A stretch of 64,000 bases of DNA from positions 1 through 64,000 of the forward strand of contig CATOSA010000025.1 in NCBI GenBank assembly GCA_951812315.1, in the 5' to 3' direction. Both the position numbers and the translations under genes were made by a program. Within the stretch, counting starts at the first letter, position 1. Every line of letters begins with the position of its first letter. Origin of the DNA: an uncultured Burkholderiales bacterium (GTDB lineage: Bacteria; Pseudomonadota; Gammaproteobacteria; Burkholderiales; Eutrophovitaceae). Positions 25,725 through 33,603 of the stretch are shown here, one piece after another. The notes under the pieces were generated by a model that worked only from the letters and a program-made list of their open reading frames with translations, was not told the origin of the DNA and searched no databases.

Positions 25725-27380
25725 TCATTGGTCATCAGCACGCGTGTACAAGCGGTAGCGTTCGTCCCGATCACCCGGCCTGCCGCCTTCCCAAACCAGG
25801 GTCCACGGTGGTCCGATCGATGTTTCGTCCCCCCACTGGTCATGTGTAATCAGCACGTTGCACTCGCGCCGGACCACGCGCGTCGTGGCAATGCCGCCAA
25901 AATAGTCAAGCATTGCGAGTTGTGCATCACCAACATCCTGGCTAATGATGCATCGATGCTTTTCTGGCAACGCGGCGCTCATTTCCACGGCCACGGTTCG
26001 ATATGTTCTGCGGGCATCGATCCAGTGGAACAGCAGGAACGCGGCAAGCGCCCAACCGGTGGTCACGCCTGCGGCCCAGAGAATCACCGGCCGTTCCGGC
26101 GATCGCTTGATATTGAACAGCAGTATCGGCCACAGGCACGTGAACATGATCGCCACGATCATCGAGAATGTGCGCGTCTCGGGCTTGTATTCAGTCTGGA
26201 GGCTGTGCAGATGTTCGGAGAGTTCGCCAGGCACGCCGAATTGAACCGCGCTGAAATAGACCCAGGCGACTACGGCAAAGACGGTTACGATCATGATGCC
26301 GAACCAGTAATATGCGTTTACCGCACCACGCGGAAGCTGTCCGACCGCAATCGACGCCAGCAATGCCAGCGGCAGCAGTATCGGCATTGCCAATACGTCG
26401 CGGCCCTGGCCGGCAAGTGACAGAAATCCGAATATCGCCAGGAAGGCGACCAACGGTACCTGTGTTTCGCGTCTGGCGAGCCCAGCCCGGCCCTCTATCC
26501 ATAGCGACCACAATGCAAAAGGCCACAACGGCCAGGTGAACCAGGGCAGCACGTCAAGAAAATATAAATGACGTTCGTAGTCCCGGAACCTGAACAGTTC
26601 GGCAGCACTCGTCTGGGATTGTGCCCACCATTGCGCAAACAGGCCTGGATCGTTTCCGTACAGGGCAAGCGGCCATGCCAGTACCAGTGGCGTGGCGACC
26701 ACCAAAGCGGTCACGATGCTCTTGGCGAAGCGGGCCGTGCGATAGCGCGGTGACACAATCACCATGCCGATCGTTGCCAGAATCAGCATGAGTGGATCAA
26801 GTAGTCCGCTGGCAAGAAAGGCGATGCCCAGCCCGGCTCCCAACCAGACGCCGCCGAGTTGCGAGCGTCTTGGCGCGTGTGCGAGGCCATATATTCCGAT
26901 CGCCAGCGCGGCAAGCAGCACAACTTCACTGATAAGTTGGTGCCCGCGGACCAGTAACCCGGCGCATCCAATCAACATCAGAGGCGCTATCCAGGTCCGG
27001 TTCCCGCCCCAAAGCTCGCGCGCCGTCAGTGCTGTGAACAGCAGAAGCAGCGACATCCAGAATCCGACTGACAGGCGAGCCGCGTCGTGGAGTGGTACGA
27101 AGGGTGAAAACAGAATGCCGCTGAGCGCGCCGCCATAATGAACCAGCGGAGGCGTTTTCAGGAACGGCGTGTCGCCGATTCTCGGTACGACCCAGTCCCC
27201 GGTTTCGAGCATCCGGTACACGACGCCGACCGTATGGGCTTCGTCCGATTTCCATGGGTCATGTCCGATGAGCCCGATCAGCAGCCAGATGGCGCAGATC
27301 GCAACGGTCAGCTGCAACGGGCGGCGAGTCAGCCAGGTTGCGAGCCGGTCATCGCGAAGAATATGTTCCAGATGCATCAT
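25725..27380 (-). CDS. Glycosyltransferase family 39 / ArnT-like membrane protein
   Basis: The product is 551 residues from the ATG at 27380. A frame to 27509 is open without similarity. It has about a dozen membrane spans and the GT39-type first loop DPWKSDEAHTVGVVYRMLETG, which carries the catalytic acidic residue, then TPFLKTPPLVHYGGAL. Such enzymes move a sugar from a polyprenyl-phosphate donor to lipid A or a protein on the outer face of the inner membrane. The C-terminal ~130 residues form a soluble part. The acceptor is unknown. The stretch 27381-27657 between it and the IS110 copy shows no gene. Confidence 0.8.
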   Translation of the reverse strand: MMHLEHILRDDRLATWLTRRPLQLTVAICAIWLLIGLIGHDPWKSDEAHTVGVVYRMLETGDWVVPRIGDTPFLKTPPLVHYGGALSGILFSPFVPLHDAARLSVGFWMSLLLLFTALTARELWGGNRTWIAPLMLIGCAGLLVRGHQLISEVVLLAALAIGIYGLAHAPRRSQLGGVWLGAGLGIAFLASGLLDPLMLILATIGMVIVSPRYRTARFAKSIVTALVVATPLVLAWPLALYGNDPGLFAQWWAQSQTSAAELFRFRDYERHLYFLDVLPWFTWPLWPFALWSLWIEGRAGLARRETQVPLVAFLAIFGFLSLAGQGRDVLAMPILLPLALLASIAVGQLPRGAVNAYYWFGIMIVTVFAVVAWVYFSAVQFGVPGELSEHLHSLQTEYKPETRTFSMIVAIMFTCLWPILLFNIKRSPERPVILWAAGVTTGWALAAFLLFHWIDARRTYRTVAVEMSAALPEKHRCIISQDVGDAQLAMLDYFGGIATTRVVRRECNVLITHDQWGDETSIGPPWTLVWEGGRPGDRDERYRLYTRADDQ

Positions 27381-27657
27381 GCCGGGACGGGGGGCCGGCC
27401 GTTGCCAACCACCGGACACCCAACTGGATCCGGAGTCAACTGAAAATAACGAATGAACTGCACGATTGATTTCGCATGTCTGTGATTGCGTCGTGCGCGC
27501 AACGACCACCGCCGGCCCAGTGGTGGGAAGGACGATTCCTGGGCCGAAAATCTGGCCGCGAGCCGTTGCTCAAGCATAGCGTGCGTCAGAAGCCCCGGTG
27601 GGATCGCGGCGCGCCTTGCCGGCGCAGCTCGGTATGAATATATGCCATTTCATTATT

Positions 27658-28623
27658 CTAGTTCCTAATGGTTTTTAGCAAGGTTTTTTTTCCGACCATA
27701 TCAGGCTTGAACGGTTGTCCTGAAGTCCAGATGGCAAAGGCGATGCGCAGTAGCTTTCTGGCCAGGATCACAATGGCCTCGGTGGTTGCCAAGCCCCTGG
27801 CTAGTAGTGCGCGATAAATTGGTTTGAACAATTTTGTCTTTGCCGCTGCCTGCCCAGCCAGGTAGATCAGCCGCCGATCCTCCGCATTGCCCTGTTTGGT
27901 CAGGCGCCGCTTGCCCTGATGAGTACCAGAATCCTTCGGGCGCGGGTCCAATCCGTAGGCGGCCACCACCGCATCGCTATTGGCAAAGGGCGTGTGATCG
28001 AAGCGATGGGTCAACGCCGCGCTGTTGATAAAGCCAATGCCGCGAATGCGCTGCAGTTGCTTGCGTTTGTTCTCCAGTTCATCGTTGTGTGCAATGACGC
28101 GTTTGAGCTCGTTGTTGAGCTCGGCGAGCAGCGTGTTCAGGCTCTTCAAGGCGCCTTGATGCGCGCGCTTTAAGGCGCGGTTGGACCGCGTGCCCGTAGC
28201 CCGGATGCTCTGGCGCAGCGCCGTAGTATGACGCACGACGCTCGCGCGTTGGCTGATCAAATCACGCAGCGTGCGCTGCAAGGCGCTGGGTACGACATAA
28301 CGGGCAATCACGCCCGCGTCCATTGGATCGGTCTTGCCGCGCTGGCCCACGCCCCTGGCGTAAGACGCTACATGCTTGGGGTTAAGGACGTACACGACGT
28401 GTCCATGTCCTGCAGCCAGATCAGCCAGCTGCTGATGTAACCGGCCCGTGGCCTCCATGCCGATAACACAGCCTGCGGGAAGTTGTTTGAGCCAGACCAC
28501 AATGGCCTCGCGCTTATTGGCAATACGCTGGCAAGGTCGCTGCGAGCGCGCCCAGGCAATAACGATTTCGCACTGGCTAATGTCCGCGCCGATGACTTCG
28601 ATGCTCTTGTGTGAATCAGACAT
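27658..28623 (-). CDS. IS110-family transposase, copy 1
   Basis: The product is 321 residues from the ATG at 28623 (start MSDSHKSIEVIGADIS, GGAG upstream). A longer frame to 28707 is open. The RuvC-like DEDD domain is visible: the first Asp in IGADIS, the Glu in IGMEATG, and KTDPMDAGVIARY with the last two Asp. The C-terminal Tnp_20 domain has GIGFINSAALTHRF, AAYGLDPRPKDSG and the RRLTKQGNAEDRRLIYLAG region with the serine nucleophile area. IS110 enzymes move DNA through a circular form guided by a bridge RNA. The stop codon TAG is formed by the CTAG at the element edge. Confidence 0.9.
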   Translation of the reverse strand: MSDSHKSIEVIGADISQCEIVIAWARSQRPCQRIANKREAIVVWLKQLPAGCVIGMEATGRLHQQLADLAAGHGHVVYVLNPKHVASYARGVGQRGKTDPMDAGVIARYVVPSALQRTLRDLISQRASVVRHTTALRQSIRATGTRSNRALKRAHQGALKSLNTLLAELNNELKRVIAHNDELENKRKQLQRIRGIGFINSAALTHRFDHTPFANSDAVVAAYGLDPRPKDSGTHQGKRRLTKQGNAEDRRLIYLAGQAAAKTKLFKPIYRALLARGLATTEAIVILARKLLRIAFAIWTSGQPFKPDMVGKKTLLKTIRN

Positions 28624-28912
28624 GTAAGCTCCACTTCCACGGCCAATGGCAACAACGGCTGCATACATGGACAACGCCGTGCTCAAGCCGCCCGTATCGC
28701 CGTACACTTAAACGTGCCGAGGGGGGCTGTCTTTGCCGCGTTAGCTTGTTTCTATCGGCGGTCAGGTGCGTAAACACTTGCCGCTGCTTCCCAAATCGAC
28801 GCTCAGAAAGACAGAGTGGGGACATGGCTAGTTCGGTCTGTCCGGTTACGGCAGATAGCCTGCATCGTCCCTCCACCCCGGCACCCTCAGGTGCAGGACG
28901 TACCATACAAAC
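28624..28912 (-). ncRNA. Candidate IS110 bridge RNA region, copy 1
   Basis: IS110 elements with a long noncoding end 5' of the transposase encode a bridge RNA there. This 289-bp stretch has that position and size and is identical in both copies. On the plus strand CTAGTTC occurs inside it at 28828-28834 and again at the left end of the element (27658-27664), and CTGCATAC occurs at 28658-28665 and again at the right end. Such short matches are what donor and target guide loops would give. No RNA fold was computed, so the exact transcript is unknown. Confidence 0.5.
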
Positions 28913-29074
28913 CTGCATACCTCACGAAGGATTCCCCTCTCAGGGGAATTATGGCTAAACCGGCCGGGCGATTGGCTGTCGGGCAATCGCGAGACGATAA
29001 CGCCATGATGTTTTTCAAGTGGCAATCGTTCAACCTGTGACGGCTGACGGATACCTTCCAGAGACCATGAAAAC
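28913..29074. repeat. Remnant of the inverted-repeat element, split by IS1182
   Basis: From TGCATACCTCACGAAGG onward the sequence follows the left half of the 7221-7472 element: the hairpin ATTCCCCT-CTC-AGGGGAAT, then CTAAAC, CGATTGG and finally CAATCGTTCAACCTGTGACGG. The match ends where the IS1182 element begins at about 29075. The other half was not found beyond IS1182. Confidence 0.65.
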
Positions 29075-29121
29075 ACAAAAGGCAGCCGAAGAGACTGTGT
29101 AAATAGTCTGGGGTTTTTGAG

Positions 29122-29154
29122 AAAATACCCGCACATTGTTGCGGGTATTTTTTT
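29122..29154 (+). terminator. Intrinsic terminator hairpin touching the transposase start codon
   Basis: The stem AAAATACCCGCA / TGCGGGTATTTT with a 6-nt loop is followed by a run of T that ends one base before the ATG at 29155. It would stop transcripts entering from outside and hide the start codon in any that pass. Such shielding is known from other insertion sequences. Confidence 0.8.
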
Positions 29155-30549
29155 ATGCACATTCAGGGACAAAGCCGGGATCAGGCGACGCTATTTCCGG
29201 AGCGGCTCGATGATCTGATAGGCCAGGACAATGCAGTCCGGGTGATCGACGCGTTTGTTGATACGCTAGATTTGAATGCACTTGGTTTTGCCCGCATGCA
29301 GCTTCAGGCCACGGGCCGGCCACCGTACCACCCGGGTGATGTGTTAAAGCTGTATTTGTACGGCTATATGCACCGAGTACGCAGCTCACGGTGTCTTGAG
29401 CGCGAGTGCCAGAAGAACCTCGAGGTTCTGTGGTTGCTGAACCGGCTGGCGCCAGATCACAAGACCATTGCCAACTTCCGGGTGGACAACCGTGTGGCCC
29501 TGACGCGCGTGTGTCGGGCGTTCGTGCAGTTTTGCCGCTCGCAAGCGCTGTATGGCGGCGAGCAAATCGCGGTTGATGGCAGCAAGTTCAGGGCGGACAA
29601 CAGCCGCAGCCGAGTCACACACAAGAAAGATCTGCAACAGCGAGTCAGCGGCCTGGATCGCAGGATCGGAGCGTGGCTCGATGCGCTCGAAGACAATGAG
29701 GACAATGATGACCAAGGGCCCAACGGCGGCGACACCCAAGGCGCTCTTGGCGCACTCAGGGCCGAGCGCGAGACCTTAACCGAACGCATCCGGGCGATGG
29801 ACGATGCGCAAGTCTCGGCGCAGCCCGATACGGACGAGCAGGCGCGGGTGATGCCCCGCGCACATATTGGCTACAACGTACAAAGCACGGTCGATGGCAA
29901 GCACCGCCTGATCGTGGATGTGGACGTGGTACAAAATGCCAATGATTTGCAGCAGTTGTATCGCATGGCGCGACGCAGCCAACGCCAACTGCAGCGCGAT
30001 CGGGTGCAGGTACTGGCCGATGCAGGCTATTCCAATGGTCAGCTGCTAAAGCGCTGCCAGGCCCCCTATGTGCCGGTACAGCGCGCCACGAACAACCAAG
30101 GCGATGGCTGCTACTTCGACAAATCGGAGTTTACCTACTGCGGCGAGGGCGATTACTACGAGTGCCCGGCCGGTGAGCACTTGCCAAAGAAGACCCAGTC
30201 GAACAAGCAGCGCCACTGGCTGTACACCAGTGAGGCGTGCACGAACTGTCACATCAAGGCGCGGTGTACGGCCGCTAAGCAGCGCTGGGTGACGCGCCAC
30301 TTCGAGGAAGACGTGCTTAACGAGGTCGCCGATCGCACCGCGGCCAATCCACTCATGATGCAACGGCGCAACGGCATGGTGGAACACCCATTTGGCACGC
30401 TCAAGCGGCGTATGGACGGCGGGCGTTTCCTGGTAAGAGGCATACAGAAGGTCAAAGCCGAGATGGCATTGGCCGTGACCGCTTATAACCTGACCCGTGC
30501 TATTAACATCCCGAGAACGAAGCAGCTCTGCAAGGTGCTGGCTATCTAA
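29155..30549 (+). CDS. IS1182-family transposase
   Basis: The product is 464 residues of the DDE type. The N-terminal domain runs MHIQGQSRDQATLFPERLDD, GRPPYHPGDVLKLYLYGY, ECQKNLEVLWLL and PDHKTIANFR. The catalytic residues are in VDGSKFRADNS (D), LADAGYSNG (D) and EHPFGTLKRRMDGGRF (E). Four Cys in CPAGEH and CTNCHIKARC form the usual zinc-knuckle-like insertion. The frame is full length and intact, so the element may be active. The start has no Shine-Dalgarno site and sits against a terminator hairpin, consistent with low expression. Confidence 0.92.
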   Translation: MHIQGQSRDQATLFPERLDDLIGQDNAVRVIDAFVDTLDLNALGFARMQLQATGRPPYHPGDVLKLYLYGYMHRVRSSRCLERECQKNLEVLWLLNRLAPDHKTIANFRVDNRVALTRVCRAFVQFCRSQALYGGEQIAVDGSKFRADNSRSRVTHKKDLQQRVSGLDRRIGAWLDALEDNEDNDDQGPNGGDTQGALGALRAERETLTERIRAMDDAQVSAQPDTDEQARVMPRAHIGYNVQSTVDGKHRLIVDVDVVQNANDLQQLYRMARRSQRQLQRDRVQVLADAGYSNGQLLKRCQAPYVPVQRATNNQGDGCYFDKSEFTYCGEGDYYECPAGEHLPKKTQSNKQRHWLYTSEACTNCHIKARCTAAKQRWVTRHFEEDVLNEVADRTAANPLMMQRRNGMVEHPFGTLKRRMDGGRFLVRGIQKVKAEMALAVTAYNLTRAINIPRTKQLCKVLAI

Positions 30550-30563
30550 TCACAAACGAAAAA

Positions 30564-30598
30564 AAGGCCACCTCGAACAAGATGGCCTCCGGGTTTTT
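30564..30598 (+). terminator. Probable terminator after the IS1182 transposase
   Basis: AGGCCA and TGGCCT flank a 12-nt loop, preceded by a run of A and followed after a few bases by TTTTT. It lies just after the transposase stop and just inside the right inverted repeat. Confidence 0.55.
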
Positions 30599-30651
30599 AC
30601 ACAGCCTCCGAAGCTGCCTTTTGTTGCGGACCAGCGAAGAGCCGGCTGCGC

Positions 30652-30882
30652 TTATGCGGCCATTCCCTTCGACTTCACCCCGGCTTTTGCGTACTTCTGC
30701 TTGAAGCGTTCCACACGACCAGCCGTATCGACAATTTTCTGCTTGCCGGTATAGAAAGGATGGCAGACGGAGCACACCTCGACTGTCAGGTCGCGCCCCA
30801 GGGTTGACTGGGTCTTAAAGGTGTTGCCGCAGCTACACGTCACATTGATGACGCCGTAATCGGGATGAATGCCTGTTTTCAT
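30652..30882 (-). CDS. rpmE: 50S ribosomal protein L31
   Basis: The product is 76 residues from the ATG at 30882, starting [20 protein letters not shown]. The open frame further upstream is not conserved. The Cys pairs CSCG and CSVCH mark the zinc-binding (C+) form of L31. The C-terminus [14 protein letters not shown] is usual. The zinc-free paralogue that replaces it under zinc shortage is not in the window. It follows rho on the same strand. The 251-bp gap between them holds an imperfect hairpin at about 31066-31104 (GGCCAGGATTCC against GGAATTCCAATGGCC) and no gene. Confidence 0.95.
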   Translation of the reverse strand: MKTGIHPDYGVINVTCSCGNTFKTQSTLGRDLTVEVCSVCHPFYTGKQKIVDTAGRVERFKQKYAKAGVKSKGMAA

Positions 30883-31133
30883 GACTGTTCCTTTCGTTTG
30901 CGCCGGCGGTTTGTGCGCCAGCCAGATAGGGAGCCGCGCATTATCCACGGCTACAGGACGAATATCAAGGCTGACCGCAGACCACCGAACAGGCTGGCCT
31001 GCCAGATTGTGATGTGGCGCGCAGCCGTCGATGAGGTTGTTTTGGTGAGCGTAGCTGTTCGGAGGCCAGGATTCCCGGAAACCGGAATTCCAATGGCCAG
31101 ACCTTAAAAGACGAGACGCTGTTTTCCTGCTGA

Positions 31134-32393
31134 TCAGCCGCGGCGCATGCTGTCAAAGAACTCGCTGTTGTTCTTTGTGGCCTTGAGTTTGCCGAGCAGG
31201 AATTCGGTGGCTTCAAGTTCATCCATCGGATAAAGCAGCTTTCGCAGAATCCAGACTTTTTGCAGGATGTCCTGCTCCAGCAACAGTTCTTCGCGCCGCG
31301 TGCCGGACCGGTTGACGTTGATCGACGGATAGATGCGCTTTTCCGCCATACGCCGGTCAAGGTGAATTTCCATGTTGCCGGTTCCCTTGAACTCCTCGTA
31401 GATGACGTCGTCCATACGCGAGCCGGTATCTATCAGCGCGCTGGCAATGATGGTCAGGGAGCCACCTTCTTCGATATTGCGTGCCGCACCGAAGAAGCGC
31501 TTTGGCCGCTGCAATGCGTTGGCGTCGACACCACCGGTAAGCACTTTGCCGGAAGCGGGAACGACAGTGTTGTAGGCGCGCGCAAGACGGGTGATCGAAT
31601 CGAGCAAAATGACAACATCTTTGCGATGTTCGACCAGCCGTTTTGCTTTCTCCATCACCATCTCGGCTACTTGCACGTGGCGCGTGGCCGGCTCGTCAAA
31701 CGTGGATGACACGACCTCGCCACGCACCGAGCGTTGCATTTCGGTGACTTCCTCGGGCCGTTCGTCTATCAGCAAGACAATCAGATAAACATCCGGGAAG
31801 TTCGACGCGATGGAATGAGCGATGTGCTGGAGCATGACGGTTTTGCCACTTTTCGGGCTGGATACCAGCAGGCCGCGCTGACCCTTACCAACCGGGGCAA
31901 TGATGTCGATAATGCGCCCGGTAAGGTTTTCGTCCGATTTGATGTCGCGCTCCATGACGAACTGCTCCGTTGGGAACAGCGGCGTCAGATTCTCGAACAG
32001 GATTTTGTGTTTGGCGGCTTCGGGCGCCTCGTCGTTGACCTTGTCAACTTTTACCAGCGCGACGTAGCGTTCTCCGTCCTTCGGTGTGCGTATTTCACCT
32101 TCTACCGAATCGCCGGTATGCAAATTGCATCGCCGGATCTGGGACGGACTGACATAGATGTCATCCGGGCCGGCAAGGTAGGAAGTATCAGGCGATCTCA
32201 GGAAGCCGAAGCCGTCTGGCAGGACTTCAAGTGTTCCACTACCGAAAATCGAATCCCCTTTCTTCGCGCGGTTCTTGAGAAGCGCGAAGATGAGGTCTTG
32301 CTTGCGCATTCGATTGGCGTTCTCGATCTCGTTCGTGACCGCCATTTCGATGAGTTCGGTGACGTGGAGGGTTTTCAGGTCGGATAGATGCAT
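31134..32393 (-). CDS. rho: Transcription termination factor Rho
   Basis: The product is 419 residues from the ATG at 32393 ([18 protein letters not shown]). The longer frame is not conserved. Seen in order: the N-terminal helix bundle; the cold-shock RNA-binding domain with [20 protein letters not shown]; the ATPase with Walker [24 protein letters not shown] and the Walker [17 protein letters not shown]; and the R loop near [12 protein letters not shown]. The hexameric helicase ends transcription of untranslated RNA. It follows trxA with a 174-bp gap that contains GCATC-TT-GATGC near 32512. Confidence 0.97.
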   Translation of the reverse strand: MHLSDLKTLHVTELIEMAVTNEIENANRMRKQDLIFALLKNRAKKGDSIFGSGTLEVLPDGFGFLRSPDTSYLAGPDDIYVSPSQIRRCNLHTGDSVEGEIRTPKDGERYVALVKVDKVNDEAPEAAKHKILFENLTPLFPTEQFVMERDIKSDENLTGRIIDIIAPVGKGQRGLLVSSPKSGKTVMLQHIAHSIASNFPDVYLIVLLIDERPEEVTEMQRSVRGEVVSSTFDEPATRHVQVAEMVMEKAKRLVEHRKDVVILLDSITRLARAYNTVVPASGKVLTGGVDANALQRPKRFFGAARNIEEGGSLTIIASALIDTGSRMDDVIYEEFKGTGNMEIHLDRRMAEKRIYPSINVNRSGTRREELLLEQDILQKVWILRKLLYPMDELEATEFLLGKLKATKNNSEFFDSMRRG

Positions 32394-32567
32394 ATTTGGA
32401 TGAGAGCCAAGCTCAGGATTGCGACTGCAAGAAAGGGGAAAGAATTTTCTGGAAGGATGGCGGGAGGAGGGAACCTTCAACCGCCGCAGGCTGTTCGGAA
32501 GCTTTGCCCTGCATCTTGATGCTTTAGGGCGCCCTGCGAATCAGGCTGCGGCAGAGCCTAAACGAGT

Positions 32568-32894
32568 TCAGATATTACTGTCAATAAAAGCGGTTAGCTG
32601 TGATTTGGAGACGGCACCGACTTTCGTAGCCTCGATGTTGCCGTTCTTGAAAAGCATCAGTGTCGGGATTCCGCGGATGCCATATTTGGGCGGCGTCGCC
32701 TGATTCTCGTCAATGTTCAATTTGGCGACCTTGAGCCGGCCTTCATATTCCTGTGCGACTTCGTCGAGCACCGGGGCAATCATTTTGCACGGGCCGCACC
32801 ACTCAGCCCAATAATCGACCAGTACCGGAGTTTCGGACTGGAGTACCTGCGACTGAAACGTGTCGTCGCTTACGTGGTTGATATTTCCACTCAT
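32568..32894 (-). CDS. trxA: Thioredoxin
   Basis: This is a 108-residue cytoplasmic thioredoxin with the active site [13 protein letters not shown], the cis-Pro loop [14 protein letters not shown] and a usual C-terminus. It reduces protein disulfides and serves ribonucleotide reductase and other enzymes. The trxA-rho order on one strand is widely conserved in Gammaproteobacteria and supports both calls. Confidence 0.97.
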   Translation of the reverse strand: MSGNINHVSDDTFQSQVLQSETPVLVDYWAEWCGPCKMIAPVLDEVAQEYEGRLKVAKLNIDENQATPPKYGIRGIPTLMLFKNGNIEATKVGAVSKSQLTAFIDSNI

Positions 32895-33256
32895 CAGATC
32901 TGGTTACCTCAGAAATGCAGTGTTTGGGTCGGCAGGCGTGCCGGGATATGTACGCAGTGCGGATGAACTGCGGGTATGAGAAGTGAGGGCGTATCGTAGC
33001 AAAAAAACTGCTGGTATGTGTGCAAGCCGGTTTCATGCCCGAATTGATGCCCTCAGACGATATTCCGGTGCCCGAAAATCGGTGAGAGATCAGTCGATCT
33101 CGGGCAACAGGTAGATGCGCCGAGGTTTGCTAAAATGCCCCGGTTCGCGTTTCACCATGTGACGGGCAGGGCAGTGTAGCGCTGCGGAACACGCCAACCC
33201 TCGCACAGGTTTAATCAGCCTCGATAGCGTTATACCCAAAACAAGCAAGGACAGGA
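32895..33256. promoter_or_regulatory. Divergent intergenic region between trxA and fdxA
   Basis: This 362-bp gap has no gene that I can support. A TAAAAT preceded by TTTGC at 33126-33136 looks like an extended -10 reading toward fdxA, about 120 bp before its start. The trxA side is AT-rich near 32990-33015. These are visual guesses. Confidence 0.35.
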
Positions 33257-33580
33257 ATGACTTACGTCGTCGTAGAGAGTTGCATCAAGTGCAAGTACAC
33301 GGACTGTGTGGATGTGTGTCCGGTCGACTGTTTTCACGAAGGACCGAACATGCTGGTAATCGATCCGGACGAGTGCATCGACTGCACGCTTTGCGTTGCG
33401 GAATGCCCGGTTGAGGCAATTTTCGCCGACGACGACGTCCCCGAGGATCAGCGCGATTTCATCGAACTCAATGCCGAACTGGCCAGGGACTGGCCCGTTC
33501 TCACCGAGAAGAAGGATGGTCCCCCTGACGCCGATGAGTGGCAAGACAAACCCAACAAGCGTGAGTTACTCGAGCGCTGA
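33257..33580 (+). CDS. fdxA: Ferredoxin FdxA, 7Fe type
   Basis: The product is 107 residues with the pattern of seven-iron ferredoxins. [20 protein letters not shown] supplies ligands for the [3Fe-4S] cluster and one for the [4Fe-4S] cluster, and [17 protein letters not shown] gives the rest. The C-terminal ~45 residues ([20 protein letters not shown]) are the FdxA-specific tail. It is a small electron carrier whose partner is unknown. The AddB-like gene starts 23 bp downstream on the same strand. Confidence 0.93.
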   Translation: MTYVVVESCIKCKYTDCVDVCPVDCFHEGPNMLVIDPDECIDCTLCVAECPVEAIFADDDVPEDQRDFIELNAELARDWPVLTEKKDGPPDADEWQDKPNKRELLER

Positions 33581-33603
33581 CGGTTTGTCGCCGTTGTCCG
33601 GAA

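Larger units (their letters stand above)
27658..28929 (-). mobile_element. IS110-family insertion sequence, copy 1
   Basis: The segment shared with the second copy (59794-61063) runs from CTAGTTCCTA at 27658 to CTCACGAAG at 28929, 1272 bp. It holds one transposase gene and about 290 bp of noncoding DNA upstream of it. No terminal inverted repeats or target duplication are seen, as usual for IS110. The last 18 bp at the right (CCTGCATACCTCACGAAG) nearly match the inverted-repeat end of the 7221-7472 element. The true IS edge may therefore lie a little inside, with the match being target DNA. The CTAG at the left equals the outer four bases of that repeat. Confidence 0.85.
29075..30624 (+). mobile_element. 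IS1182-family insertion sequence
   Basis: Imperfect inverted repeats of about 29 bp bound the element: ACAAAAGGCAGC at 29075 and its complement ending at 30624, with the shared inner block CTGTGTAAA. The single gene inside is an IS1182-type transposase. Hairpin terminators lie at both inner ends. No clear target duplication was seen. It is inserted into a copy of the dispersed inverted-repeat element and ends 28 bp before the rpmE stop. Confidence 0.85.

Noticed and set aside
29155-30549. Target-site duplication for IS1182
   Set aside because: The bases outside the inverted repeats (GAAAAC to the left, TGCGG to the right) do not match.
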